Source of the DNA: Bacterioplanes sanyensis
Lineage (GTDB): Bacteria > Pseudomonadota > Gammaproteobacteria > Pseudomonadales > Oceanobacteraceae
Direction: 5' to 3'
DNA: 64,000 nt
Assembly (NCBI RefSeq): GCF_014652515.1
Contig: NZ_BMYY01000003.1
Location: 294,772-358,771 of the forward strand
Below the pieces are notes generated by a model. It saw only the letters and a program-made list of their open reading frames with translations, had not been told where the DNA came from and did not search any database. The position numbers and the translations under genes were made by a program. Below, piece after piece: positions 26,491 through 35,587 of this stretch (the first letter of the stretch is position 1; every line of letters begins with the position of its first letter).

Positions 26491-28284
26491 ATGAAACACC
26501 CTCTGGTGAATCGCCGTGCAGCACAGCGTGCTTTCTCTCCGTGTCAATTAGCCACCGCGCTGGCTGTCAGCTCTATGCTGTTGGCTGGTTGCGGCAGCGA
26601 TGACGATAATGACAGCGATAATAATGAAGCGAGCCTAACCAAGGCATTTAATTGCACGCCTGACAGCACCGCAGGCCAGCGTGTGGTGTGCATTGGTAGC
26701 GCCGACAATTTAACCGACAGCTATGTTCAAGACGGCCTGATTACCGCCTTAGCCACGGCACAAAGCGGTGACACCCTGGTGTTGCCACAAGGCCGCTATC
26801 AGTTCGACACCACCATTGAGTTCAACGGTTTGGTCGACAATACGCCGGTCAGCCATCTGACTTTTCGTGGCGCCGGCATGGATAAAACCATCATTGATGT
26901 CAGCGGCGCCAGCGCCGATGGTTTTTTAATCAACAATACTGACCATCTGATTTTTGAAGATTTCGGCGTGTATGAGTCCAACAACAACGCCGTTAAGGTC
27001 ACTAAATCCAACGGTGTAATCATGCGGCGCATGGCCGCCGTATGGGAAACGGATTATCAGTCTACCAACGGCGCTTATGGGCTTTATCCGGTCGAAACCA
27101 GCAATGTGCTGATTGAAGACAGTTACGTCAAAGGCTCCGCCGACGCCGGCATTTATGTCGGCCAGTCCGACAAAATTGTGGTGCGCAACAATGTGGCGGA
27201 GAAAAACGTCGCCGGCATTGAAATAGAAAACTCCACCACCGCCGATGTGTATGGCAACCGTGCGGTTGGTAATACGGGCGGCATTTTGGTGTTCGACCTG
27301 CCGATCGGCAACGGCAAATACGGCTCCGGCGTGCGGGTATTTGATAATCACGTTGAGGCCAATAACGCGCCCAACTTTGCCAATGTCGGCGATTTTGCCG
27401 GTGGCGTGCACATCGTACCACCCGGCACTGGTGTGATTATTTTATCGACTTCAGATGTTGAGATTTATAACAACGTCATCAAAGACCACCAAACCACCTC
27501 CATCGCCATCTCCTCCTATTTACTGCCGGATGATCAAGTCGCCAGCGCGCCCAACACCGATGTCGCCGGCCTGGATGGCGACGACGCCACCCCAGCCGTG
27601 AACAGCTATGGCGATATTCACCCCTATGCCAACGCTTTACTGGATGGCTGGAGCCCCTTGGTGCGCAACCTGCACATTCGCGACAACACCATCAGCGTGG
27701 CCGCTGGTATCGATAACCCAGAGGGCAACTTAATTGCCGATATTATCCAGGGCTATCAATTGTTCCATGGCTTTTATCCCGGTGTTGCCGATGGCCAAAC
27801 GACCGTGCCTCATATCTTGTACGACGGCATTGGCGAGTTGTTAAGCAATACCCCGAACCCAGGCGGTAACGGTGAGACTGTTTTCCAAGCGGTCACTGGT
27901 GGCATTAACCAAGTGGCCGCTGCGCTGGATGCCAATGGCCTGGAAACGGCCGGTCGACAAATCGACTTGACCGCTTTTGCACCGTACAACGGCGATGGCG
28001 TGTGCCAGCAAAATAATGGCATCGATGGGCAAACCCTGTTTGCCGCCTCCGTGTTTGAAACCACGCCGGGCGCCAACACCTTCGACGCCAACGGCAGCCC
28101 GCAAGCCAAAATTCAGCAATACGGTATCGACCCTGCCATGGCCGGTCGCATTATGAACGACCCTCAAGGCGTGCTCGCCTGCCCAGATATGCCCTTCAAA
28201 GGCGTTGCCGCCACCGTGACCTTTGGCGAGCAAACCTTCGGCTGCAGCAGCGACGACACAGATAACCCGTCCTGCGCCCTGTAA
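26491..28284 (+). CDS. Right-handed parallel beta-helix lipoprotein (TIGR03805-like)
   Basis: Exported lipoprotein of 597 residues. The signal peptide ends in the lipobox LLAGC with Cys34 as the lipidated residue, followed by an Asp/Ser/Asn-rich tether (GSDDDNDSDNN). The body repeats short strands of the right-handed beta-helix type, for example VLIEDSYVKGSADAGIYVGQ and IEIENSTTADVYGNRAVGN. The fold resembles polysaccharide lyases and epimerases, but no catalytic set is evident. I recall TIGR03805 as a family regularly found as a two-gene unit with the TIGR03806 diheme family; that is exactly the arrangement here. Function is unknown. AGGTAATCT precedes the ATG. A hairpin separates it from the cytochrome gene. 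Confidence 0.82.
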   Translation: MKHPLVNRRAAQRAFSPCQLATALAVSSMLLAGCGSDDDNDSDNNEASLTKAFNCTPDSTAGQRVVCIGSADNLTDSYVQDGLITALATAQSGDTLVLPQGRYQFDTTIEFNGLVDNTPVSHLTFRGAGMDKTIIDVSGASADGFLINNTDHLIFEDFGVYESNNNAVKVTKSNGVIMRRMAAVWETDYQSTNGAYGLYPVETSNVLIEDSYVKGSADAGIYVGQSDKIVVRNNVAEKNVAGIEIENSTTADVYGNRAVGNTGGILVFDLPIGNGKYGSGVRVFDNHVEANNAPNFANVGDFAGGVHIVPPGTGVIILSTSDVEIYNNVIKDHQTTSIAISSYLLPDDQVASAPNTDVAGLDGDDATPAVNSYGDIHPYANALLDGWSPLVRNLHIRDNTISVAAGIDNPEGNLIADIIQGYQLFHGFYPGVADGQTTVPHILYDGIGELLSNTPNPGGNGETVFQAVTGGINQVAAALDANGLETAGRQIDLTAFAPYNGDGVCQQNNGIDGQTLFAASVFETTPGANTFDANGSPQAKIQQYGIDPAMAGRIMNDPQGVLACPDMPFKGVAATVTFGEQTFGCSSDDTDNPSCAL

Positions 28285-28297
28285 CCCTAGGCCGCCG

Positions 28298-28323
28298 CTG
28301 GCCTCCTTTGTTTTGGAGGCCAG
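28298..28323 (+). terminator. Intercistronic hairpin in the beta-helix/cytochrome pair
   Basis: CTGGCCTCC and GGAGGCCAG form a 9-pair stem with a T-rich 8-base loop, 14 bases past the beta-helix stop. Only three Ts follow, so it may lower read-through or protect the upstream message rather than fully terminate. Confidence 0.5.
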
Positions 28324-28349
28324 CTTTGATTTCTCAACGGAGCATCAGC

Positions 28350-29588
28350 ATGACGACACATTCTACTGCTCTGATCGCTTTGATCAGTGGCGCATTGCTC
28401 AGTGCCTGTGGCGGCGGTGGCAGTTCCAGCAGCGCATCGACCGATACGCCAGTTACACCCACCACCCCCAGCCAGCCTGATGAACAGTGCCAGCAACAAA
28501 ATACCAGCGTGCAGTGGCAGGCCTTACTGGCCGGCAACGCCGAAAAGCTATCAGACTATCAATTGTTTCAAAATCCGTGCGACCCAACGCAAAACCCAAG
28601 TGCTGGCGGCCTGATCTACGATTTGTCAGTGCCCCTGTTCACTGACTACGCCTCCAAATACCGCTTTGTTTTTATTCCAGAGGGGCAAAAGGTTCAGTAT
28701 CACCCGACTGAGACCTTTGAGTTTCCAGTCGGCAGCGTCATCACCAAGACCTTTACCATGCCGGGCAACACCTCTGAGCGCGGTATAGAGAATGAGCGCT
28801 TATTAGAAACGCGGTTATTAATTAAGCGCGAAGGCGGCTGGATCGCCCGCCCTTATGTGTGGAACGCAGAAGGCACCGAAGCCACCTGGGACGTGACCGG
28901 CGAAAATTTGGTGATAAATGATTTACAGCACCTACAAAATAGCTTGAGCTTTACCTACAAAGTACCCAACCAAAACGCCTGCACCACTTGCCATCAGGTC
29001 AACCCCAATGGCGACGATGACGCCGTTGATGGCGTGGACCCAACACCGGCACGTTTCAGCCCCATTGGCCCTAAGGCGCGCTACTTGAACTCCGACCTTG
29101 ATTACGGCCAAGGGCCTGAAAACCAACTGCAAAAGTGGTTGGCTGAGGGCATATTGGAAGGCCTGCCGGCCATGAGTGAAGTGGACAGCACCCCTGCGTT
29201 TAGTGATGCATTGCCATTGAGTCAGATCACTGCATCGGCCGACTTATTGCTCGATACCAGCAAAGCCTGGCTCGACATCAATTGTGGTCATTGCCATCGC
29301 AAAGAAGGCCAAGCCAGCAACACCGCCTTTCGTGCCGACTGGAACATCGCCTGGACGGGCAACGAGCAATACCACGGCGCATGTGCGGTGGCGGTTTCAG
29401 GTGCGGGTGAGTCCGCCATTGTGATCGTGCCCGGCGATGCCGATAACTCGCTGCTGTATCAGCGCATGCACACCAACGAGCCCGGCGACGCCATGCCACC
29501 TTTGGGCCGCGCCATCGTGCACGAAGAAGGCAATGCGCTGATCAAAGCTTGGATTAACGCCATGAACCCGAGCCTGTGCCAGCCTTAA
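28350..29588 (+). CDS. Diheme c-type cytochrome lipoprotein (SO2930/TIGR03806-like)
   Basis: Exported protein of 412 residues. The lipobox LLSAC puts the lipid on Cys20, followed by Gly/Ser/Thr-rich linker. Two haem c attachment motifs are visible: CTTCH (211-215) and CGHCH (312-316). It matches the SO2930-type diheme family (TIGR03806), which pairs with beta-helix proteins such as the upstream neighbour. The C-terminal GDADNSLLYQRM and AMPPLG segments resemble cytochrome c domains that carry an axial methionine. It probably acts at the outer membrane or in the periplasm; its redox partner is unknown. The ATG at 28350 follows CGGAG; a longer in-frame start at 28308 has no signal-peptide sense. 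Confidence 0.85.
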   Translation: MTTHSTALIALISGALLSACGGGGSSSSASTDTPVTPTTPSQPDEQCQQQNTSVQWQALLAGNAEKLSDYQLFQNPCDPTQNPSAGGLIYDLSVPLFTDYASKYRFVFIPEGQKVQYHPTETFEFPVGSVITKTFTMPGNTSERGIENERLLETRLLIKREGGWIARPYVWNAEGTEATWDVTGENLVINDLQHLQNSLSFTYKVPNQNACTTCHQVNPNGDDDAVDGVDPTPARFSPIGPKARYLNSDLDYGQGPENQLQKWLAEGILEGLPAMSEVDSTPAFSDALPLSQITASADLLLDTSKAWLDINCGHCHRKEGQASNTAFRADWNIAWTGNEQYHGACAVAVSGAGESAIVIVPGDADNSLLYQRMHTNEPGDAMPPLGRAIVHEEGNALIKAWINAMNPSLCQP

Positions 29589-29607
29589 ACAGGTGCTGGC
29601 GCCAATG

Positions 29608-30960
29608 TTAAGCCGAGTCGTGATCGCCGCTGCAAACTATGCGATCACGCCCTTCGGATTTGGCGCGGTACATAAGCGCATCGGCCTGCTCGAGCAAATC
29701 GTCACCGCGATTACCAGGCAGACACTGCACCAAGCCGCCGGAGAAGGTGTACGCCAATTGCGACTCGGGTGGTGATTGGCGAATCTCTTCGGCCACTCGC
29801 TGCATCGCCGTATTGGCAATGGCGGTGCGCGTTTCGGGCATTAGCACCAGAAATTCCTCGCCGCCTAGGCGACCAACAATGTCGCCATCGCGCAAACCGT
29901 TTACCAAACTGATGGCAAAGTGCTTAATTACGCGGTCCCCGCTGGAGTGGCCAAACCGATCGTTGATTTGCTTAAAGCGATCCAAGTCGAGAACGGCGAT
30001 GCACAAGCGGCTGCCGTAGCGCTGGCAGCGAGCCACTTCTTCATTTAAACGTCGCAACACCTCGCGACGATTGAGCACAGAGGTCAATGGATCACAGGTC
30101 ACCAAATTGCGCACTGCTCGCCCTCGGCGCACACGCGATTCCACCGCAAACAACAAATCCGCCGGCCGCACCGGCTTAGATAGGAACACATCGCCGCCGG
30201 TGCACATGGCTTTCATCTGCACCTCTGGGCTCATTTCGTTGGATAAAAATACGATCGGCACGCTGATCAAATTCTCCTGTTGGCGTATCACCCCAGCCAA
30301 CTCTTGGCCATTGATCGCCGGCATGTACAAATCGAGCAAGATGAGATCTGGCGTGTGGTTGTGTAAATAGGGCATTAGCTCGATCAGCGGCTGAGAAATC
30401 ACCGTGGCCTGAAAACCGGCATCTTCTAACGTGGCGGCATAAAAACCTGCCACCGACGTCTGATCTTCAATGATGAGAATTTGATAAGGGTCGCGCTGAT
30501 AGCGCTCCGTCAAGGCTTTTATATCAGCGACCACTTGGGCATCGTTCACCGGCGTGGTATTGAAAGCCACGGCGCCCATGCGAATGGCCACCAGCCGCTC
30601 TTGCAACGAGGTATCGGAGCTGATGGCAATCACCGGCAACTGACCCTCTTCCGCCGCTAACTGCTGCATGCGATGGCGCTGCTTATCATTCATGTGATCT
30701 AAATGCACCAGCAGCGCACAACCATTGTTGTCTTTGTGCACCAGCAAATGCGATATGGATTCAATCACTTTGACGTCAAAGCCTTCAGCTTTTAACCGCC
30801 GTTGCAGCGCTGGCGTGAGTGACTGCGGCCCAAAGGCGAGCACGGTCAAAGGCAGGTGTGGTTTGTAGTCGGCAATGCTGCGATTGATCAGCGCCACTTC
30901 TCCCAATAAGCGCCGAATACCCGGATTGCTGCGTTCGCTGTTGGCCATGCTGTTACTCAC
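29608..30960 (-). CDS. Diguanylate cyclase response regulator (REC-REC-GGDEF)
   Basis: Cytoplasmic protein of 450 residues. The first receiver-like domain (about 35-150) is degenerate: its aspartate does not line up with the usual DLxMP motif. The second receiver (about 155-280) is complete, with ILIIEDQ and LILLDLYMPAINGQEL. The GGDEF domain (about 290-440) carries RLGGEEFLVLMPE, an active-type GGEEF loop. The start is probably GTG 30960, with AGGGA 9 bases upstream; ATG 30948 is an alternative. No histidine kinase adjoins it. It follows the DUF938 gene after 41 bp in the same direction, so they may be co-transcribed. Confidence 0.87.
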   Translation of the reverse strand: MSNSMANSERSNPGIRRLLGEVALINRSIADYKPHLPLTVLAFGPQSLTPALQRRLKAEGFDVKVIESISHLLVHKDNNGCALLVHLDHMNDKQRHRMQQLAAEEGQLPVIAISSDTSLQERLVAIRMGAVAFNTTPVNDAQVVADIKALTERYQRDPYQILIIEDQTSVAGFYAATLEDAGFQATVISQPLIELMPYLHNHTPDLILLDLYMPAINGQELAGVIRQQENLISVPIVFLSNEMSPEVQMKAMCTGGDVFLSKPVRPADLLFAVESRVRRGRAVRNLVTCDPLTSVLNRREVLRRLNEEVARCQRYGSRLCIAVLDLDRFKQINDRFGHSSGDRVIKHFAISLVNGLRDGDIVGRLGGEEFLVLMPETRTAIANTAMQRVAEEIRQSPPESQLAYTFSGGLVQCLPGNRGDDLLEQADALMYRAKSEGRDRIVCSGDHDSA

Positions 30961-31001
30961 GAACTGAGGTCCCTGCTCGCCAGCATAGAAGCCGGAAGGG
31001 G

Positions 31002-31616
31002 TCAGTACTTTTGCAGCACCAACATACGATTGTTGGCAGGCATGGCGATGTCTTTGAGTAGCCGCAGCTTTTCTTTGCGGGCGGCTAGTATGACCTGCTC
31101 AAAATCTTTGATGCCCGCTTCCGGGTTTTGCTCGCGCAGCCACTGATCCAGCCGCTGGTTGCCTTCGCTGGTGTATTGGCCAGCGTAATTGTAGGGGCCA
31201 TACAACAGTGCCAATCCGCCTTGCTTCAGCACTCGAGCAATGCCCGTCATCATGCTGCGCAGTTGCGGCCAACCGATAAAATGCACCACATTGGCGCTGA
31301 ACACCGCGTCCACTTGCTTCACCGGCCACAAATCCTGACTGACATCTAAAATCAGCGGCGGCAGAAAACCGACCTGGCCGCTGCGTTGACGCCAACCGTT
31401 AATGCCCTCCAGACGGCCCGCTAGTTCAGAGGGCTGCCATTTAATGCCGGGCAAATGACGTGTCATGTAAGCGGCGTGCTGACCAGTGCCGCTGCCAATT
31501 TCCAGCACAAAGGCATCGGCTTCCAGCTCCTGTGCCAGCACATCGGCGATCGGTGCCTGATTGCGCAAACACGCTTCAGACACAGGTAAATTTGGCTCCG
31601 ATACAGGGTGTTGCAC
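31002..31616 (-). CDS. DUF938 SAM-dependent methyltransferase-like protein
   Basis: Class I methyltransferase-fold protein of 204 residues in the DUF938 family. The S-adenosylmethionine loop is [16 protein letters not shown], followed by [12 protein letters not shown] and [18 protein letters not shown]. The substrate is unknown. The start is taken at GTG 31616, which has GGGAG at good spacing; a GTG two codons upstream (31622) touches the ribosome site and is less likely. It is divergent from proS. Confidence 0.85.
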   Translation of the reverse strand: MQHPVSEPNLPVSEACLRNQAPIADVLAQELEADAFVLEIGSGTGQHAAYMTRHLPGIKWQPSELAGRLEGINGWRQRSGQVGFLPPLILDVSQDLWPVKQVDAVFSANVVHFIGWPQLRSMMTGIARVLKQGGLALLYGPYNYAGQYTSEGNQRLDQWLREQNPEAGIKDFEQVILAARKEKLRLLKDIAMPANNRMLVLQKY

Positions 31617-31784
31617 CCGCACCTCCCGTTCATTGGGCTGATGGTCAGCAAAAATCTTGGTGTCTATGTTATCGCCTCCTCACCCTCAGACACAACGGCC
31701 CAGCTTAGCCGCAGTAACATTGCCGCCCACGGCGCCAGGCGATACACTGCCCGTCATTTATTATCGACAGGAAACATAGGTTTC

Positions 31785-33527
31785 ATGCGCGCTACCGAAT
31801 TTCTCTTAGCCACTGAAAAAGAAACACCCGCTGACGCCGTTGTCATCAGCCATCAGCTGATGTTGCGTGCTGGCATGATCCGTAAACTGGCCGCCGGCTT
31901 GTACACTTGGATGCCATTGGGCCTGCGCACGCTGCGCAAAGTTGAAAGCATTGTCCGCGAAGAAATGAACCTCGCCGGCGCTCAAGAAGTGCTGATGCCC
32001 GCCGTACAGCCAGCAGAACTGTGGCATGAAAGTGGCCGTTGGTTTCAATACGGTGGCGAGTTGCTGCGCTTAAAAGATCGTCATTCGCGCGACTTTTGCG
32101 TTGGCCCAACCCATGAAGAAGTCATCACCGATCTGGCACGCAACCAGCTCAGCAGCTACAAGCAGCTGCCGGTGAACTTGTATCAGATTCAAACCAAGTT
32201 CCGTGATGAAACGCGCCCACGTTTTGGTGTCATGCGCGCGCGCGAGTTCATCATGAAGGACGCTTACTCATTCCATTTGACGGCCGACAGCCTGCAGCAA
32301 ACCTATGACCGCATGCACCAGGCTTACACCCGCATATTCGAACGTTTGGGCCTAGATTTCCGCCCAGTGCTGGCTGACACTGGCGCCATCGGTGGCGCTC
32401 ACTCCCATGAGTTCCACGTACTGGCTGAATCTGGCGAAGACGACATCGCCTTCTCCAATGCCAGCGATTATGCCGCCAACGTCGAACTGGCCGAAGCCTT
32501 GGCCCCTGAAGGTGAGCGCCCAGACGCCACACAAGCCCTGAGCGTGGTAGACACCCCCGCAGCCAGCTCCATCGACGAGGTTGCAAAGCAGCTCAACGTG
32601 ACTACCAGCCAGGTATTAAAAGCCATTGTTGTGCGTGGTAGCAGCGAAGCCGAAGATGCAGAAGAAGGCGAAGCCGGTGAGCCCGTGGTGCTGTTCCTGC
32701 GCGGCGATCACACCCTGAACGAGTTAAAAGCAGAAAAACTGCCCGGCGTTCTAGCCCCGCTGCAATTTGCCAGCGATGAAGAAGTTCAAGGCATTGGTGG
32801 CGTGCCCGGCTTTACCGGCCCGCGCAACCTATCGGCACGTTGCTACGTTGACCGCAGCGCCGCCCATCTGGCGGACTTTGTCTGCGGCGCCAACGAAGCC
32901 GACAAGCACCTCACCGGCTGCAACTGGCAGCGCGATGTTGAACTGCCAGAGGTCGCAGATTTGCGCAATGTGCAAGCAGGCGACCCAAGTCCTTGCGGCC
33001 AAGGCACGCTAGAGATTAAACGCGGCATCGAAGTGGGCCATATTTTCCAGCTGGGTCGCAAATACTCCGAAGCCATGAACGCCACCGTGCTGGATGAAAA
33101 CGGCAAAGCCCAAACCCTGATGATGGGGTGTTATGGCATCGGCGTTAGCCGCGTGGTAGCCGCGGCCATTGAGCAAAACCACGACGACAACGGCATCATC
33201 TGGCCCAATGCCATCGCTCCGTTCCAAGTTGGCATTGTGCCGATGAACCTGCATCGCAGCGACATAGTGCGCCAAGCCACAGAGCAACTCTATAACGAGC
33301 TGCAAGCCGCTGGCATCGATGTTTATCTGGATGATCGCGACAAAAAAACCAGCCCTGGCGTCAAGTTCGCCGACATGGAGCTGATGGGCATTCCTCATCG
33401 CCTAGTCATCAGCGATCGTGGCTTGGAAGCCGGTACGGTTGAGTACAAACAACGCCGTGGCGGTGACGCGCAGGACATCGCTCTGGACGATGTCATCACC
33501 ACCCTGAAACAGGCCCTGCAATGCTAA
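31785..33527 (+). CDS. proS: Prolyl-tRNA synthetase
   Basis: Class II bacterial-type prolyl-tRNA synthetase of 580 residues, charging tRNA-Pro. Motif 1 surrounds [17 protein letters not shown], motif 2 is [21 protein letters not shown], and motif 3 is [15 protein letters not shown]. The editing (INS) domain occupies about residues 225-390; it contains an acidic insertion rich in Glu and Ala ([15 protein letters not shown]). The anticodon-binding domain is C-terminal. The start [13 protein letters not shown] at 31785 follows ATAGGTTTC; an earlier in-frame ATG gives a non-conserved leader. The stop overlaps the start of the transglycosylase gene by 7 bases. Confidence 0.97.
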   Translation: MRATEFLLATEKETPADAVVISHQLMLRAGMIRKLAAGLYTWMPLGLRTLRKVESIVREEMNLAGAQEVLMPAVQPAELWHESGRWFQYGGELLRLKDRHSRDFCVGPTHEEVITDLARNQLSSYKQLPVNLYQIQTKFRDETRPRFGVMRAREFIMKDAYSFHLTADSLQQTYDRMHQAYTRIFERLGLDFRPVLADTGAIGGAHSHEFHVLAESGEDDIAFSNASDYAANVELAEALAPEGERPDATQALSVVDTPAASSIDEVAKQLNVTTSQVLKAIVVRGSSEAEDAEEGEAGEPVVLFLRGDHTLNELKAEKLPGVLAPLQFASDEEVQGIGGVPGFTGPRNLSARCYVDRSAAHLADFVCGANEADKHLTGCNWQRDVELPEVADLRNVQAGDPSPCGQGTLEIKRGIEVGHIFQLGRKYSEAMNATVLDENGKAQTLMMGCYGIGVSRVVAAAIEQNHDDNGIIWPNAIAPFQVGIVPMNLHRSDIVRQATEQLYNELQAAGIDVYLDDRDKKTSPGVKFADMELMGIPHRLVISDRGLEAGTVEYKQRRGGDAQDIALDDVITTLKQALQC

Positions 33528-34099
33528 GGCCCCTGCTGCTGGCCATCCTGGCGCTTATGCTAGGGTGGCCAGTAGCAGCCTCAGCCTCTGCCAAGGGTGA
33601 CATTGACCCAGAACTGCGCCAAGCGTTGCGCCAAGCGGCCGAAAGCACCGACAGTTTCGCCGACCGTTTTGAAGCTGAGGTTTGGCTGGTCGACATCTCC
33701 AGTCGCCTGAAGCGCTATATGCCGGACGATAAAATGCGCCTTGAGTTTTTACGCATGGTGCACCAAGAAGCGACCCGTGCAGGCTTGTCGCCAGAGCTGG
33801 TGTTATCCGTCATACACGTCGAAAGCGCCTTTCAACGCTTTGCCATTTCCGTGGTCGGCGCTCAGGGCTATATGCAAATCATGCCGTTTTGGAAGAACGA
33901 AATTGGTCGCCCAGACGACAACCTGATGTTAACCCGCACCAACTTGCGCTATGGCTGCACCATTCTCAGGCACTACCTAGATAAAGAAAAAGGCGACCTG
34001 ATTCGCGCCTTGGCACGCTACAACGGCAGCCTAGGGCGGACAAAATACCCAGAAAAGGTGCTGTTGTTCTGGGAAAAATACTGGTTTGTGAACCATTAG
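33521..34099 (+). CDS. Small lytic transglycosylase
   Basis: Exported murein lytic transglycosylase (SLT fold) of 192 residues. A signal peptide of about 23 residues ([20 protein letters not shown]) is followed by the SLT domain, with the catalytic glutamate in [14 protein letters not shown] and the conserved [10 protein letters not shown] and [10 protein letters not shown] motifs. It starts inside the 3' end of proS, so it is translationally coupled, a pairing seen in several gammaproteobacteria. It probably acts in the periplasm on peptidoglycan. Confidence 0.92.
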   Translation: MLRPLLLAILALMLGWPVAASASAKGDIDPELRQALRQAAESTDSFADRFEAEVWLVDISSRLKRYMPDDKMRLEFLRMVHQEATRAGLSPELVLSVIHVESAFQRFAISVVGAQGYMQIMPFWKNEIGRPDDNLMLTRTNLRYGCTILRHYLDKEKGDLIRALARYNGSLGRTKYPEKVLLFWEKYWFVNH

Positions 34100-34456
34100 C
34101 CCGCCATTCGGCGGTGCTGCCGACCAAAGTAGTAAGCCCACAGCATTGGTCTTACCATTTAACCAAATGGCCTGATTTTATCGGGCCTGCCACGCCACAC
34201 CCGACCTTACCCCTCCGTCATAATGCCTAGGCCAAACCCGCATTAATACGGCAGCAGATCAGGCAATAACACGGACAAGCCCGCATTCCTGCGAATAGGC
34301 TGCCTGTCTAGGCCATTGCACACTGCCAACACTTGAGGCGCCTCAGGAGCAAGTTCGGCTGTGCTCAACACCAGCCCCGACATATTCAGAGGCGCCCCAG
34401 CCCCCGGCCATACACTGGCGGGTGGTCTTCTACTAACCGAGAAGGATAACGATAAT
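34100..34456 (+). other. Control region and long leader of the TRAP operon
   Basis: No believable gene is seen in these 357 bases. The segment starts with a weak CCGCC/GGCGG hairpin after the transglycosylase. It holds a perfect PdhR-type core at 34147-34157 and an adjoining inverted repeat CCATTT/AAATGG at 34155-34170. A TGAGGCGCCTCA palindrome lies at 34334-34345, about 110 bp before the gene. If transcription starts near the operator, the leader is close to 300 bases, which is long enough for post-transcriptional control. Confidence 0.5.
34144..34160. promoter_or_regulatory. PdhR-type operator upstream of TRAP operon
   Basis: ATTGGTCTTACCATTT contains the symmetric core TGGT-CTT-ACCA. Its spacer bases equal those of the aceE site read on the plus strand (TGGT-CTT-ACCT). 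It sits about 300 bp upstream of the binding-protein start and about 50 bp after the preceding gene. The match to the E. coli PdhR consensus is close, pointing to control by the regulator at 58205. Confidence 0.68.
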
Positions 34457-35530
34457 ATGATGAGTCTGAGCAAACTGAAACGCTGGTTAGCGGTTGGCGC
34501 TTGTGCTGCTGCTGTTGCTCTGCCTGCCCAGGCAGAAAAAACCTATCGCTTAAAGATGGCGGAAACCTGGCCTACCAACTTCCCTGTGTTTGGCGATGCC
34601 TCGCGCAACATGGCTGCCATGGCCGAAAAAATGTCCAACGGCCGCTTGAAGATCACCATTGACTCCAAAAACAAACACAAAGCCCCGCTGGGCGTGTTTG
34701 ACATGGTACGCGCTGGCCAGTACGACATGGGGCACTCAGCCTCGTATTATTGGAAAGGCAAAGTACCGGCCACCCTGTACTTCACCACCATGCCCTTCGG
34801 TATGACGGCGCCAGAGCAATACTCCTGGTTCTACCACGGTGGCGGCATGGAGCTGATGGAAAAGGTCTACAGCAAGTACAACGTGTTGAGCTTTCCAGGC
34901 GGCAACACCGGCAACCAAATGGGTGGCTGGTTCCAAAAAGAAATCAACTCGCTGGAAGATCTCAAAGGTCTGAAAATGCGCATTCCTGGCTTTGCCGGGG
35001 AAGTACTGGCCAAGTTAGGCGCCAGTCCGACCAACATTCCAGCAGGCGAGCTGTACACCGCGCTTGAGCGCCGCACCATCGACGCACTGGAGTGGGTTGG
35101 CCCGTCACTGGACCTGCGCATGGGCTTTCACAAAATCGCCCCCTACTACTACACCGGCTGGCATGAGCCAGCGACCGAACTGCAGTTCATGATCAACAAA
35201 CGCTCTTGGGATCGCTTGCCGGAAGACTTGCAAGAAATTCTGCGCGTCTCGATACGTACCGCCGCCTATGACATGTACATTCAGTCCTACCATGAATCGG
35301 CGAAAAATCTGGAAATCATCGAAAATGAATTTCCAAACGTGAAAATCCGCTCCTTCCCAGAGGACGTGATGGCAGCGCTGCGCCAAGCCAACCAAGATCT
35401 GCTGACCGAAAAAGCCAAAGAAGATCCGCTGGCCAAAGAAATCCTGGAGTCTCAGGCAAATTATCTGAAAACCGTGCGCCGCTGGACCGACATCTCAGAC
35501 AAGGCGTACTTGAACAGCATTGCTCAGTAA
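34457..35530 (+). CDS. dctP: TRAP transporter substrate-binding protein (DctP/TakP type)
   Basis: Periplasmic binding protein of a tripartite ATP-independent transporter, 357 residues. A signal peptide ends at ALPAQA before Glu27. The conserved ligand-site arginine lies in GLKMRIPGFAGEVLAKLGA, followed by IPAGELYTALERRTIDALEWVGPS. That last block and GGNTGNQMGGWF are typical of the DctP subgroup containing the keto-acid binder TakP and lactate binders, more than of the C4-dicarboxylate group. Lactate or pyruvate is therefore a reasonable ligand, supported by the PdhR-type operator upstream and the lut/dld genes, but not proven. AAGGA lies 10 bases before ATG 34457; ATG 34460 is also possible. 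Confidence 0.9.
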   Translation: MMSLSKLKRWLAVGACAAAVALPAQAEKTYRLKMAETWPTNFPVFGDASRNMAAMAEKMSNGRLKITIDSKNKHKAPLGVFDMVRAGQYDMGHSASYYWKGKVPATLYFTTMPFGMTAPEQYSWFYHGGGMELMEKVYSKYNVLSFPGGNTGNQMGGWFQKEINSLEDLKGLKMRIPGFAGEVLAKLGASPTNIPAGELYTALERRTIDALEWVGPSLDLRMGFHKIAPYYYTGWHEPATELQFMINKRSWDRLPEDLQEILRVSIRTAAYDMYIQSYHESAKNLEIIENEFPNVKIRSFPEDVMAALRQANQDLLTEKAKEDPLAKEILESQANYLKTVRRWTDISDKAYLNSIAQ

Positions 35531-35543
35531 TGCGTTAACCTGG

Positions 35544-35569
35544 ATGCCCGCGCCAATCAGCGCGGGCAT
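35544..35569 (+). promoter_or_regulatory. Intercistronic hairpin between TRAP binding protein and permeases
   Basis: ATGCCCGCGC and GCGCGGGCAT form a perfect 10-pair stem with a 6-base loop, 13 bases past the binding-protein stop and 18 bases before the small-permease start. There is no T-run, so it is more likely an RNA-stabilising or attenuating hairpin than a terminator. It would favour more binding protein than permease. Confidence 0.65.
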
Positions 35570-35587
35570 TCGCCAGAGGAGAGCCTT

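Noticed and set aside
31608..31784. N-terminal extension of proS
   Set aside because: The conserved synthetase begins at [13 protein letters not shown] (31785) with a ribosome site; the upstream codons overlap the divergent methyltransferase start and are not conserved-looking.
34400..34440. TGGTCTTC near the binding-protein start as a second PdhR operator
   Set aside because: The right half reads CTAC instead of ACCA, so symmetry is lost.
34243..34473. 76-residue minus-strand frame before the TRAP operon
   Set aside because: No ribosome site, no domain, and it overlaps the binding-protein start; treated as leader sequence.
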